The notes under the pieces: model-generated
What the model was told of the DNA's origin: nothing
Database searches by the model: none
The model's input: only the letters and a program-made list of their open reading frames with translations
Made by a program: the position numbers and the translations under genes
In this document: positions 35,166 to 45,660 of the stretch, in pieces
Position numbering within the stretch: position 1 is the stretch's first letter
Layout of the letters: the number at the start of each line of letters is the position of its first letter
Origin: Euwallacea fornicatus
Lineage: Eukaryota; Arthropoda; Insecta; Coleoptera; Curculionidae
Assembly: GCF_040115645.1 (NCBI RefSeq)
Contig: NC_089575.1
Coordinates: 1,178,001-1,242,000 of the forward strand
DNA length: 64,000 nt
Direction: 5' to 3'

Positions 35166-35246
35166 ATGTTGGAGTTTAGCAACGAGGAGCGTACAGGTAT
35201 GCATCCAACATTCGGACATGCCGGAGGTAATGCTGTCCAAGCTACT
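35166..35246 (+). pseudogene. N-terminus of the X transposase
   Basis: Immediately after the left arm of X resumes, the plus strand encodes MLEFSNEERTGMHPTFGHAG then GNAVQA. This matches the start of the helix-turn-helix domain annotated in arthropod proteins as DUF4817 (pattern: T/S-N-E-E-x-A-D-M-x-F-x-Y-G-x-x-x-G-N-A-x-x-A). The match stops after about 26 residues and the right arm of X begins by 35270, so almost the whole transposase was deleted internally. X had therefore become non-autonomous before it was disrupted. Confidence 0.65.
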
Positions 35247-35725
35247 ATAATGTTGTCCGACGTGTCCATATTAAATATTCTTGATAACTTTAGCTGTAAT
35301 ATATTCCGTTTTGTTATAATATAAACAGCTGTTTTATTTAATTTCAAATTGTTTACGTGTATGGTGCATGTCGATAATAAAATGCAAATTTCTCCAAAAA
35401 TCTAAAAGATATCGATTGAAGCAAGGTACAGTGAAACCTCTCGTCATGGACACTTCTAATAGACGGACACTTTTTGTGGGTCCGGATTAATCCCTCTTAT
35501 TTTTCATATGTTCCTAACTGTTTTAACTGAACGCTGTCTTGGATGGACGCGGACATGCAAAGCCGATTCCAATCAATATAAATACCCTCTCTTGAACGGA
35601 CAACGGTGAACACAACTTGATCATGCGTGAGCAGAAATACCGGGGTTTCCCCAGTTGCGACGGTATTTTCTCGTTGAGTCCGTAGATCTGCTTAGTTGTT
35701 ATACTGAACCTTTTATTCTATAAAT

Positions 35726-35876
35726 ATGTTACCAAAACGGAATATTTTAACTCTAAAAGGAAAAGTCGAATTAATTGAAACTTGTGAAAAAGCAAAGCTC
35801 AGTGTACATGGCTTAGCAAAGCAGTTTAGAACAGCAAAAACACAGATAGCTAACATAACTAAAAATAAGGACGATA
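35726..35876 (+). pseudogene. pogo transposase N-terminal domain (CENP-B/Psq type)
   Basis: The ATG at 35726 begins MLPKRNILTLKGKVELIETC, then EKAKLSVHGLAKQFRTAKTQ and IANITKNKDD. This is the Psq-type helix-turn-helix of pogo/Tigger transposases and the related CENP-B proteins (usual pattern P-K-R-x-x-L-T-L-x-E-K-V-E-L-I and L-A-x-x-F-x-x-x-x-T-x-x-x-N-I-x-K-N-K). The match ends exactly at the TA where the next element is inserted (35875-35876). The codons after that point in a longer open frame belong to the insert. The start is 297 bp inside the left end. Confidence 0.85.
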
Positions 35877-36320
35877 CAGGGTGGTCCTCCGGGGAGTCCC
35901 TCGATCGATTGCGGGGAAACCATAATTTGGAAAAAATCTGAAAATGAGGGGATATACCTGAGTCGTCGGGGGACACGCGTTAAAAATATTTTCAAAATGG
36001 CGGCACTTCCGGTAATATCGGAAGTAGGTGTCGGCTCACTTATTTTAAACGGAACGCCCTATATTTTATTGCATTTTTGGACCCTACGATGAATTCTGAA
36101 CACCTTTTATATGAAACGTTCTACGCAACCGTTCTTGAGAGATTTACACTTAAAGGTGAAATTTGATAGTTGCAGTGATTGATTCATTTGGTGATATTAT
36201 GAAAAAGGAAAGTTATATCGCTGCAATTTGCGCTAAGGAAAATGAAGGTTCCTATTTAAAAAACACAAGTTTTTAATGATTCGTGATTGTCAACTTTAAG
36301 AATTATTTACGGCCGCCCTG
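35877..36320. mobile_element. Small TIR element(s) inside the pogo gene
   Basis: CAGGGTGGTCCTCCGGGG starts right after the TA that ends the pogo N-terminal match. Two candidate right ends exist: 36061 (reverse complement TAGGGCGTTCCG, followed by TA) and 36320 (reverse complement CAGGGCGGCCGT, followed by TA). The first gives a 185-bp element with an internal hairpin around ACTTCCG...CGGAAGT. In addition, TATCGCTGCAATTT at 36216-36229 is inverted at 36389-36402, and similarity continues outward from both, so another small palindromic element probably overlaps here. The insert is certain; its boundaries are not. Confidence 0.5.
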
Positions 36321-36689
36321 TATTATGTTGTTTCGCGAGTTTTACTGCATACGCGGCTAAAATTGTGCCCTATTAGCAATTCCTCAAAAAATTGCAGCGA
36401 TATGGCTTTCCCTTTATTCGGGATATTTCCACAAATTTTCTTTAAAGTGTTTTGTGCCACATGAAACGTATCAAAACAAATTATATTTATATTACAGTTT
36501 GAAGTTCTTTATTGATAAAATAAAGCACTTTTTGTTGTTCAAACTTGATTTGACCAGTTGTGACAGTCCCGTTTGAAACTGTGCAAATTTTTAAATTAAA
36601 AGGCGATGAATATCCAATGTAGTTTGAATTCGTGATTTGTTAATTTGGTACAAAAATGAATTTTCAATAATGAGTATACCTCCCCCCCC

Positions 36690-37681
36690 TCTGCTGTTCA
36701 AAGGGCCTAGTTTCGAGATGGCATTGATTCGATAAAGGTATCAAAGACGTCTTGGGGAATTTCATTCCGTTCTTCAATTAGGGGATTTCGAAGGTCTGGA
36801 ATAGTTTCTGCTTGCAACGCGTCTTCTTAAAGTATCCCGGGCATGCTCAATTGGGTTTCCATCTGGAGAATTGGAAGGCCACACCGTTATCTCAATATTC
36901 ATGTCATTCAACTAGTTGGTCATGATATTAGCGCGATGTGGACGAGACGAGCATTGTCTTCCATAAATATGAATTGATTACCTATTGCTTCAACATACGG
37001 CATTGGAAATTTCATTAAGGTACCTATTGGCGTTTGGGGGACCATTGTCAATGAAACAAAGGTCTGTATGCCCACCAAGGCTAATACCAACCCATACCAT
37101 GATACCGCCACCTTCAAAGTGATATCTTTCTCTGATAAACTGATGATTATTTCGCTTTTCGTGTTCACGTCAAATCAGAACACGTCGATTATCAGGTTTT
37201 AAAGTGAACCTAGACTCGTCGCTGAGGAGAACCTGACCCCAGTCATTATGGGTCCAATTTCGATGAAGCTCAGCCCATGGTTTTTCTTGCTCTTTTGTGT
37301 TTCACAGTCAGTGGAATATACACCACTGGTTTGCGGGTATACAATCCGACATTGTGGAGTCTATTTCTTATGGGTTGAGTGGACGCGAGCTTTCCGGTGC
37401 CGCGGACAAACTCGCTTTTTAGAAGTGTTGCAGTGACATTGTGGTTTCTTCTCGCGAGCAATTGGAGAAATCGATCTTCCCTGATTGTTGTTGATGATGG
37501 CCGGCCTTGTCTTCGTCTTCTTCTAACATTTCCTATTTCAAGAAATCGAATCGACGATTTTGAAACTGCACTTTGGCTAACATTAAACACTGGGGCAACT
37601 TGTGTCTGCATTCGCCCAGCTCCGAAGTGCCCTACGGCTCGCCATACCTTGCTTTCCATCGAATCGCGATGCTCGTTCATT
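36690..37681 (-). pseudogene. Tc1-like transposase relic inside the pogo element
   Basis: The minus strand begins MNEHRDSMESKVWRAVGHFG near 37681, with helix-turn-helix VFNVSQSAVSKSSIRFLEIG and the linker RRRRRQGRPSSTTIREDRFL, then ARRNHNVTATLL and RNRLHNVGLYTRKP, all in one open frame down to 37270. It continues as WAELHRNWTHNDWGQVLLSD and DESRFTLKPDNRRV (first aspartate), GGGIMVWVGISLGGHTDL, FMEDNARLVHIA (second aspartate) and WPSNSPDGNPIEHARD (glutamate), reaching FIESMPSR near 36730. All three acidic residues survive; stops and shifts occur after the first motif. Clear terminal repeats were not found, so the element limits are open. Confidence 0.88.
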
Positions 37682-37942
37682 GTAGGAAAAATGAAATAAA
37701 CAAATTGCTCACCACTTGTTCCTGAGTACAAAAATTCGACTGATACCTAAGTAGCGCTCAAATGCGCTTTTATCTTCTTGTGTGTTAAAGCCTCTAAAAT
37801 CGGCAGGGACCTACCGCAAGCATTATTATTCTGTTTAGTCCTGTAAAACTATTATGATCCGAACGGAAATAGGCGAATAAAATTGAATAAATTTTTTTTC
37901 ATAAATGACGTAATATCCCTCAATTGTTTTTTAAATAGTGTA

Positions 37943-38930
37943 TTTATAACGCAGATGAAACTGGACTATTTTGTCGTGCACCGCCCAATGATACATTGCA
38001 TCCGAATGGAGAAAGATGCATCGGAGGCAAATTATCAAAAGAAAGACTTACTGTCTTGTTTTGTGTAAATATGGATGGGAAAAAAGGAAAGTCACTAGTA
38101 ATTGGAAAAACAGTGAAATCAAGGGATTTCAAACATACCAATCTACAAGAATCGTCTGTTGCTTTGAAGGAGAATGGAAAAGCACGGATGATCAATGAAT
38201 TGATCACAACGGTTGTTACGATTTAATCAAACGACGAAACGTGAGAAACGAAAAAATTAGTTATTTTTGAACAAAGCGACGTCTCACCCAAGAGATGTGA
38301 AGCTGGATGATGTTGAATTAATTTTCTCACCCCCTGACTGTACCTCTACATGCCAGTCTTGAGGTCAGGGCATAATTAAGAATTTCAAAGTTTTTTTTAT
38401 AAAATATTTATCGATAAAAAAGTTTTAATATCTATGAATTCTGCTGGATCAGCTTGAGAATTGGCAAAAAAATTTTTTTATGCAATTTACCTCGTGAAAA
38501 GTGCACGGGATCGAGTAAAAAAAAACGATTCAAACGTGTTTCTGCAAATTTTGGATTATACATCAAAGTGACAATACGACAGAAAACCAAGAAGAAAGCT
38601 CATCAGGTCTGAAGATAACATTGATTTGTCACTTTGAGCAGAAATCCTCAATAACAAAGATGCTTTAGCAATCGACAATGATTGGGATATAAATGATGAA
38701 TGTCGTGGATGCTGACATAATAACTGATGAAATAGATAACTATGCACGTTCCAATGCAAGAAACGGTGTCTGGCGAATCAGACGTCGAAAACATAGGAAA
38801 AGGAGATGATATTGGTACAAAGAACAGTACATATCAAGAGGCACTCAATATCTCAGAAAAACTAAAAGATTTTGGTGAAGAACGTGAAGAGAATTAATAT
38901 CTAAATTAACTCGACACCTGAGGGATACTA
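37943..38930 (+). pseudogene. pogo transposase DDE domain
   Basis: The plus strand resumes the pogo protein with YNADETGLFCRAPPNDTLHP, then GERCIGGKLSKERLTVLFCV and NMDGKKGKSLVIGKT. This is the first catalytic aspartate region of the DDE domain shared by Tigger, pogo and jerky-like proteins (Y-N-x-D-E-T-G-L). Further on, across frameshifts, are a weak SHPRDVKLDDVELIFS-like stretch and SPPDCTSTCQS with GQGIIKNFK near 38330-38380 (usual pattern PPNCTSxxQPxDQGIIxxFK). The third aspartate position reads glycine. The tail to about 38930 is acidic and low in complexity, as in the family. The region between the Psq domain and YNADETG was not found. Confidence 0.82.
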
Positions 38931-39014
38931 TAATAAACCAGAAAACTCGACAAACCACCCTTTTGGAATATTTGAAACCGAAGTAAAGTTGTGGTTGTGT
39001 TCGGTTTTATTATA

Positions 39015-40378
39015 CAGGGTGTACATAAAGTATGGAATAAATTCAATTAAAAATCACGTGTTTGGTTTTTGGAAAAACGCTGGGACACGTCGATTCTTAT
39101 TTTTTGTTGCCGTTTTTTTTTTATGGGAAATGCATGTATACAAGGTGTCCCAAAAACAAGTTACGACCATTGACTTGAATTTTTCGAATAGAAACGTTTA
39201 TTTTTAATTTAATTTTTGAACTCTACGTCGAAATCAAAGTGTATTTTATGTAGCATCTCCTACACCTAAACTCAACATTTACCGAGAAACTCACGTCTAA
39301 AAAAATCAGTAACGTAAGACGATGATTACGGCAACTATCAATAGATTTTCACGAAACATAATATTTAATAAGTAGGAACAAGAACTATTTGCTAAATTAA
39401 ACGTTCAAATTGAAATCCTTTTTGTGATTAGTATTATTCCATGTAGTGGATGAATTCATGCTGGATTTATCCACTGCTTTTTTTGTTAGTTTCTGGACTA
39501 ATATTAGAGCATTATCTACTGATTCTTATTTCTAAGTTGTCAATCGTTTTAGGCTTAGTTTTGTACACAACATTTTTTAGATGGTCCCACAAAAAATAGT
39601 CTAAAGGATTGAAATCCGGGGACGTTGGAGGCCATTCAATAGATCCTCTTCTTCCAATCCACCTACTGGGAAGTGCTATACCATCGATATATGTTCTAAC
39701 CTGAGCTGCGCGATGCGATGGTGCACCATCTTGCTGGAACCATACATTTTCGTCATTTGTCAGTGGGTTATTAGGACTGAGAAATAAAGTTCTTAAACTG
39801 GGTATTAGATGTTGTTGTAAAAATTCAACTTGAACCGTTCAATGTCTGTTTCCCTGTTGTGTTCGCACTCCATCATCATATCCAGTCGTCATAAAAACTT
39901 CGATTCTTTGTGTTATGGATGAATGCATAGTAATATACCTTTTAATTGAATTTAAACCTTTTTGAAGTCAAATCAAAACTGACAAACATTCAAGTTTAAA
40001 TATTATTGGAATGTTGTGTATTAAATGAGCAAAAATACCTTTTCTATTGAAATAAATAAGCGAACCTGCCAAACAAACGATCGTCTTGATTACTGGTTAG
40101 TTCAGACGTAAATTTCTCGACAACTGTTGAGTTAAGGTAGGGGACGTGCTAGATAAAATATTGTTAGAATTCGATGCAGAAATCAAAAATTAAATTAAAA
40201 ATAAGAATTTCTATTCGAAAAAATGAAGTGGGCGATCGTAACTTCTTTTTGGGTCACCCTGTATACGTGCATTTACCGTAGAAAAATCCGCAATACAAAA
40301 AATAATAATCGACGTGCCTCAGCCTTAAAAAAAAACAAATTTTAAATTGAATTCGTTCCATAGTTTATGGACACACTG
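39015..40378 (-). mobile_element. Long-TIR DD41D-type element inside the pogo element
   Basis: The outer ends are CAGGGTGTACATAAAGTATG and, reverse complemented, CAGTGTGTCCATAAACTATG, with TA at 39013-39014 and 40379-40380. Inside them, at 39141 and 40261, a second pair reads CAAGGTGTCCCAAAAACAAG and CAGGGTGACCCAAAAAGAAG, again next to TA on each side. Inverted similarity runs through both pairs to about 39330 and 40080, roughly 320 bp per arm. Either this is one element with inner repeats 126 bp in, or a 1121-bp element (39141-40261) sits in the exact centre of a small palindromic one. The transposase relic is on the minus strand. Confidence 0.85.
39400..39890 (-). pseudogene. DD41D-type transposase C-terminal half
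   Basis: An open stretch of about 117 codons on the minus strand, without an ATG, reads VQVEFLQQHLIPSLRTLFLS, then ENVWFQQDGAPSHRAAQVRT (second aspartate), PSRWIGRRGSIEWPPTSPDF, NPLDYFLWDHLKNVVYKTKP (third aspartate) and KTIDNLEIRI. There are 42 residues between the two aspartates, matching the DD41D type within one residue. After a stop at about 39490 the frame degrades but NISPET and QKGFQFERL are readable. The half carrying the first catalytic motif is absent, so only the C-terminal part was left before the element died. Confidence 0.88.
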
Positions 40379-40837
40379 TATGTTATATGTTATGGCTATC
40401 TATGTTTCGCAATAAATAGTTTCAAAATTTAAATTTTTGTAAACATTTTGCTGCAACTCTCTTAAACGGACACTTCTTCAGCGTCCTTTAGGTGTCCGCA
40501 CAAATGAGGTTTCACTGTCTATTTTTCGCGTAGGAAAATATTGAAAGCGGTTAAGCTAGGGAAAAAGAAACTGATGTCAACTCGCTAAAAAAATTGATAA
40601 ATTTGGACGAGAAATTTTCAATTTCCCTCTATAAGGAAGATTCATGAGACATTTGGTTACGTATGAAAACGAGCACGACTATGAGTTATTGAAACATCCA
40701 GCTTTCATTGTTACCTTGAATAATTTGGTAACGAAGATCGCTAGGATTTTTTTTTTTTTTTAATACGAAGTACCGCCGTTACTTTAGCCTCCTCTATGAC
40801 TCACGGAATTTATGGAATGACCTTTCCGGACACCCTG

Positions 40838-43405
40838 TACACGGACATTCATAATTCAAATTTTATGAGTGGCGATTCGTTCGGAAAGCAGGCACGACCC
40901 TAAAATACCTAAAAACAGTATATTCCCGGAGGGCAGAGAACGTTTTCAATTTGGCGTGGTGCCTTTTTCGAAACAAAAACGAAATTAAGCAAACAATAAA
41001 ACCGAGGCAAATGGTCGAATCCTAAATCTGGTCCTCCGAAAAAGTGACCGCCTTTTTGCTGCCATGGACATTGTCACACTTAAGGAAATAAAAAAACAAG
41101 CGAAATGCGGTTGATACCGCGTCGGTCTGAGAAGAACGACCGCAACAATTTGTAGGTGCACTTTTGTTGCAAATTTAAAAGGATCCACTGTCACAGTGCA
41201 GACCCAACGTTTTCTAATTGCCAAAGGTTAACTCATCTACTTTCCTAGAGGCACCGCTATCGTCCACAAGGGCTTTTACCCGAAGGGCTAAAGTATGTCA
41301 GACTGGGGATAGTCCCTGTCCCGTTGTCAGCAAGATATACGACCCTAGTTTATGACCCAGTTTAAAGTAGCTTTTAATGAAAACATATTAATATGGCGTG
41401 CGTACAACTGTCCTTTAAATGAAGGCCCGCAACTAAAATAATTGGTCACCCTCTTTAGGCAGGTACCATTACCGAACTGTCATCGCTCTTTTCTCTATGC
41501 TCTATCCGTATGCTCGTTTTCGAGATTTTTCTTCGGAGTACAGACCAAACCTCTTAGCGTCGTCAGGTGAGTCGTAAAACGTTTAACGGCTGTTGAAACA
41601 CTACGAAACATTCTCCCAGTCTTTGGAGTACATAAACGTAAAACTTTATACCTAATGTCGGCCTTAATTATTCAGGTAAAGAGACGAAGAATCGGCAGAT
41701 TCTAGGCATGTATTATTCACTTCCAGTTAAGGGAGGGGTAATGGAAACCAAGTGGATTGCTTATATGAAGAGTTTTTGCGCACCTGTGTGCCTGAGGATT
41801 CCAGGTTATTTAAATAGCGATGCGTCTGGTTTACGGGGTGTCCGAATAACGGAAAGAGTGCAATAGCATTCCAGCGTCCGAGATTGGTCCTGGATGTTGC
41901 GCAAGGAGCTGCGCAACGGGCCCTAGAGTGTTTTAATGCGTGTATGGACTCGCTCGCATGACACTCTGCTCGCCATTGGGCTCTTAATGACCGTTGCTCA
42001 CGAGTGTTTGGAGAATGGGCGCGAGTTATTTGTACAGGTCAACTAGACTCTTGCGAAACTTTAATACGTTGATCTATCGAAAACTAGGCAGAAATCGAGT
42101 GCTTTTTGTGATGACTGCGAAGCTTCGATTTCCCAACATCGGATTTCCTCAGCAAACCCGCACTCGACTTTTCAGAGACGCATTGGGCCGGACCTTTCGA
42201 AACTCGGAAACGCGGCAATTTTCTCCTATTTTTTCACTGCCTTGGTGTCGGAATTTGCAAATTTTATCATTAAAAAACGAAAGTCACAATTTGACGTCAG
42301 ACATTGCCGGAATTAAAGCCGTTTTCTCGGACGTATCATTCGGTTTTTGAGAAATGTTTTCCATAAAAATTAAAGACCCGCAAACTTGACACTGGCAAAA
42401 ATTGCCTCAATTTCGAAAAAGGAGCCTCCAGGGATCCAACGAAAACGTCACCAATCTGGAGCGAAAATGTAAATCGTGTGTTATTCTCCAGATACGAAGT
42501 CATCGGCTCATTTATACCGTTAAACAACGTGCCCCAGGGAATGAATACGCCATAAAAGAGACTATTTATCTTCGGTTTTAGTAAAACTGAAAGATTTTAA
42601 AGTTTCATTTGGAGCCGTTAGTTTTTATTGTTACTGCTATTGCCGAAATTGCAACGTTTCAAGAAAGATTTAGACTCTGTGTTATAGATCGGTTATTGGG
42701 GAAATGGGACAAGGACAAAGGAGAGTCTTCGTCATTAACTCAGGACGAACGAATATCTAGAAAATTAATAAAGTCATCAGAGGTTTAGCCCATTTTATCC
42801 ATGATTGTTATTGCATAGTCCTGTTTGAATCCCGAAACGACGGGAGTGTTTGTAGGATTCCCAAGCTCGCGACAGCGATGGAATGTGCATATGGGAAATT
42901 ATTCAGGAAATTCCTCGGCTAGCTTTTAACATTGTACGGATTCTGGTCCCTTGCTACGTACGATGTCTAAAAAGCCTCAGTCACTTGGTGGTACAAGTTT
43001 ATAAATTATTAATTCGGAAATAAATAAAACATCGCCGGTGAAAATACTTTAGAGCTCCAGAGAGGACTAAATTCGACAAAGTTCATGTACGCCCTTGCTT
43101 TAACTTAAGGACTTTTATCAGTTAAGAAGTTTAATTAATACATTTAGTTAACCTTTAAATGTTGTTTTTCCAACGATTTCCCGTAGGATCCGAAGACGGT
43201 GACAGATTTGTTACCGAATGTTTACAAGGGTTTTCATGTCAACCCTCGCCAAGGGCGAATGTTATTCTCCGTTAGTTTTAACTGAGAATAGTGGGCAATT
43301 CCACCGCTCTAATAATCCCCGCTAGTATGTGGGGCGTCAGTCTCAAATAAAATAAGACAATCTATCTCCGGACAAATCTACTAATCTATCCCAAACGTAT
43401 GAACC
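40838..43405. other. No supported gene
   Basis: No recognised gene or complete element. One motif resembling a transposon end, ACGGGGTGTCCGAATAACGG, lies near 41836. A 118-codon open frame at 41994-42350 (plus) has no recognisable domain. Confidence 0.45.
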
Positions 43406-43812
43406 ATTCACGGCTATGGTTCGTAGTTTGAATCTTTGCATGTGCGCCGCACATGTACGCATCAAACCAATTCAACATCGACATAACATGTAAACAGTGG
43501 CGTCCCGAAAATTGTATGTCTTTGGACTGAAATGAAATAAGCTGGCGTAACAAAGGCACGCAAAGAATGACAAGATGAAGAACTACTGACGCATGAACTC
43601 AACGCCGGCAGAATGGAATTAAAATCACGAACACTGTTTATAGCTACACGGAACACAGTGAAATTTTAACATATATTGTCACTCTCTGATCGTGCAAGAA
43701 TTGCAATAAATAACCGATTCAAAGACATATGTTTATATCGCTATCTTTATTCACCCTGTGTACGGTCCCATTATCAAACTTGACCCGTTAATCTCGTCTA
43801 TGAAAGACATGT

Positions 43813-45570
43813 ACCGCGTCTTAAAAAAAAATCCGGTGAAGTGAGCTTTGAAATTATTTGATACCGAGCACGCACGTCCCTGATATCTTCTAAGTAATAA
43901 CGAACATAAACGAATAAACCTGGCCGCACTTTTAATTTCAATTTATAACTAGCGGTCAAGAAAAAATTTAACATAAATAAATGTAATTAAGATTTACTTA
44001 ATTACTCCATTAATAACAAATGCTGAAAATGTTGTCCATTTTTTCCAAACGCGAGTTAACTCTACGTTCATATTGGCAAAGACCCTAATGAGACTCTGTG
44101 AAGGATCACTTCCCTTGCCTAATTCTGCCCTCAAGGTCTTCCATTGCGCATATCGGAGTTTTAAAAATTGCACTTTGTAGTGTCGGAAACGAGAAATAGT
44201 CAAGTGTGGTTAACTCCGGAGATCGCGGTGGATAAATGCGGTCCCTCTGCGAGCTTATTACTTTATCATCATAGCGTTCCCCAAGATAATTGAGGCGTTG
44301 AGCGCAGAAGTGACCCAAGCTAAAATTTTTATTTATGGAGAAGACGGTCCCTGAATATTTATATTTCAAAAGTTCCCACGCGAGTTCATTGTAACTTATC
44401 ATTTAAACAGAAGTATTCTTCGCTGGTCGGTATCAGCATCATCATTAATATCACGTATGTAACACTAAACGTTCAGTGTTGTTTTATAGTCATAACTTAA
44501 TACACTAAATTTTGTGGGTTGAGCCGTTTTTGCACTCAACGCCTCAATTAAAACTTGTTCTAACTATATGAGCCGTCGTCCCATCCCGTTGAAAGTATCG
44601 GTCCCGCAGCTCGTCAAAGTGAAGTTGGTTAATGAATTCACCCAACATATTCTGGTATCAGGCAGATGTGATGGTGTCATGGAAAAAAGCGTCTTTGTGA
44701 GATGGCAACCCACGTTCCAATTTTTTGAGGATGTAAAGGAGTATCCATGAACACGTGGGGAGTTTTTACCCTCCTCGTTCTCATATTTTGTGATTTCACA
44801 TAACCCGACAAATGGAAAAACGCCTGGTCAGCGAAAGGCACCAAATCCAGAAGGTCGTTGTGTATTGTTTGATTAAACCAATTGCGATGTCTCGGTCTCT
44901 TTTCATAATCCGGGTGCTGTAGTTTCTGCAACACTTGCCCCTTGTATGGACATAATCTTAGGTTTTTTTTAAGAATTAAGTGGCAAGTGCTAGGCGATAC
45001 ACCCACTTGTTGCGAAAGTGTTCTTAAAGATGTTCTAGAATTGTCATCCACTACTCGCCTCACATTTTCAACAAGTTCTGGGGTTCGTTTAGTTGGTCTC
45101 CCATTTCACGATTTCCTTTGAACACTGCCAGTTTCACGAGACAATTTGACAACATAATGCAAAGTGTCGCGAAATTGCGATTCTAGCACTGCGATGCGGG
45201 GAAATTTTTCAGGAAACTCTTGAAGGCAGGGTTGAATTTCAAAGGCCCCTTCTCCGTTTATGAACCGTCCATTCCGAAAATAAGACTCAACTATAAAGGC
45301 TTTTTGTCTGGACGTAAACATCGCTCTTAGCACTTAGAAAACTTTAACTGATCAACACACAAGTCCGTGGACCCTTGAAAAAGGCTAGTTTTGATAAAAT
45401 CCCACGAACAATAATGATAAACGGAATCGTATTTAAGCGAGGTTAGGTTTATTCGTTTACGTTCGAGGTTACGTAGAAGGTATCAAAGACCTACGAGTTC
45501 GGCGTCAAATAATTCCGAAGTCTACATGACTGGAAATTTTCTAAAACGCACGATATCTCTGTCGTTCTTA
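43813..45570 (-). mobile_element. TIR transposon inserted in R1
   Basis: Inverted arms of about 115-130 bp: 43813-43925 against 45440-45565. Both arms contain AGGTTTATTCGTTTA, TAGAAG with TATCA, and CGG..TCAAATAATT in the same order. The arms lie exactly between the two parts of R1, which defines the insertion limits to within a few bases, although the target duplication cannot be read. The transposase relic occupies the centre on the minus strand. The ends do not carry an obvious CAGGGTGT motif, so this is a different subfamily or has decayed ends. Confidence 0.75.
43994..45333 (-). pseudogene. DUF4817 plus DD41D-type transposase, nearly full length
   Basis: The minus strand starts MFTSRQKAFIVESYFRNGRF near 45321, then FPEKFPRIAVLESQFRDT and SRETGSVQRKS, the helix-turn-helix domain annotated as DUF4817 in arthropods. 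The open frame 44677-45063 gives TSLRTLSQQVGVSPSTCHLI and a catalytic region FADQAFFHLSGYVKSQN (family pattern F-x-D-E-A-x-F-H-L-S-G; first aspartate kept, glutamate changed to glutamine), then PLHPQKIGTWVAIS. The second motif is FSINKNFSLGHFCA, where the aspartate is asparagine. Exactly 41 residues later comes PPRSPELTTLDYF with the third aspartate. The end reads through TFSAFVI. Frameshifts separate at least four open pieces. Confidence 0.88.
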
Positions 45571-45660
45571 TTTGAATGTGACGTTCCTCCACACACCCTA
45601 GACACGTACGTGCTACTTAATTCGATAGACATGCAAAGATCCGAAGTACAAGCCATGAAC

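Larger units (their letters stand above)
35429..40517 (+). mobile_element. pogo/Tigger-type element inserted in X
   Basis: Left end CAGTGAAACCTCTCGTCATG followed by a GGACAC repeat; the reverse complement of the right end is CAGTGAAACCTCATTTGTGC, also followed by GGACAC and further GTCCG motifs. The CAGT start with CCTC and repeated GGACAC is typical of pogo/Tigger elements in animals. TA precedes the left end (35427-35428); the right flank is TC, a mutated target base pair. The 5.1 kb length is inflated by at least three later insertions (near 35877-36320, 36690-37700 and 39015-40378). It lies inside the right arm of element X. Confidence 0.88.
33131..40837 (+). mobile_element. Outer element X of a multi-level nest
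   Basis: The left end CAGGGTGTCCGCAAAGGTCA and the reverse complement of the right end CAGGGTGTCCGGAAAGGTCA differ at one base in 20. The arms share a 38-bp almost perfect block (around TCATAGTCGTGCTCGTTTTC, near 33340 and 40665-40690). The right arm is split by the pogo element: 40518-40837 is the outer part, and 35270-35428, just left of the pogo element, continues the same match to the left arm (compare TTTTATTATCAACATACATC with TTTTATTATCGACATGCACC in reverse complement). The left arm is split by a miniature element (33615-34281) and a further insert (about 34283-35065), then resumes at 35066-35130. The right end has TA after it; the left TA has mutated. Confidence 0.8.
43411..45660. repeat. 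Unnamed repeat R1, copy 2, split by a transposon
   Basis: The two halves, 43411-43812 and about 45571-45660, together match the R1 copy at 27410-27900. The left half holds TAGTTTGAATCTTTGCATGT through GACCCGTTAATCTCGTC; the right half resumes with CACACACCCTAGACAC and GTGCTACTTAATTCGATAG. The two ends form an imperfect inverted repeat of about 28 bp: 43416-43443 against 45629-45656, sharing ATCTTTGCATGT. Without the insert the unit is about 0.5 kb. It has no coding sequence. Confidence 0.72.

Noticed and set aside
41994..42350. 118-codon open frame as a gene
   Set aside because: No motif, and its composition does not suggest coding; likely a chance frame.
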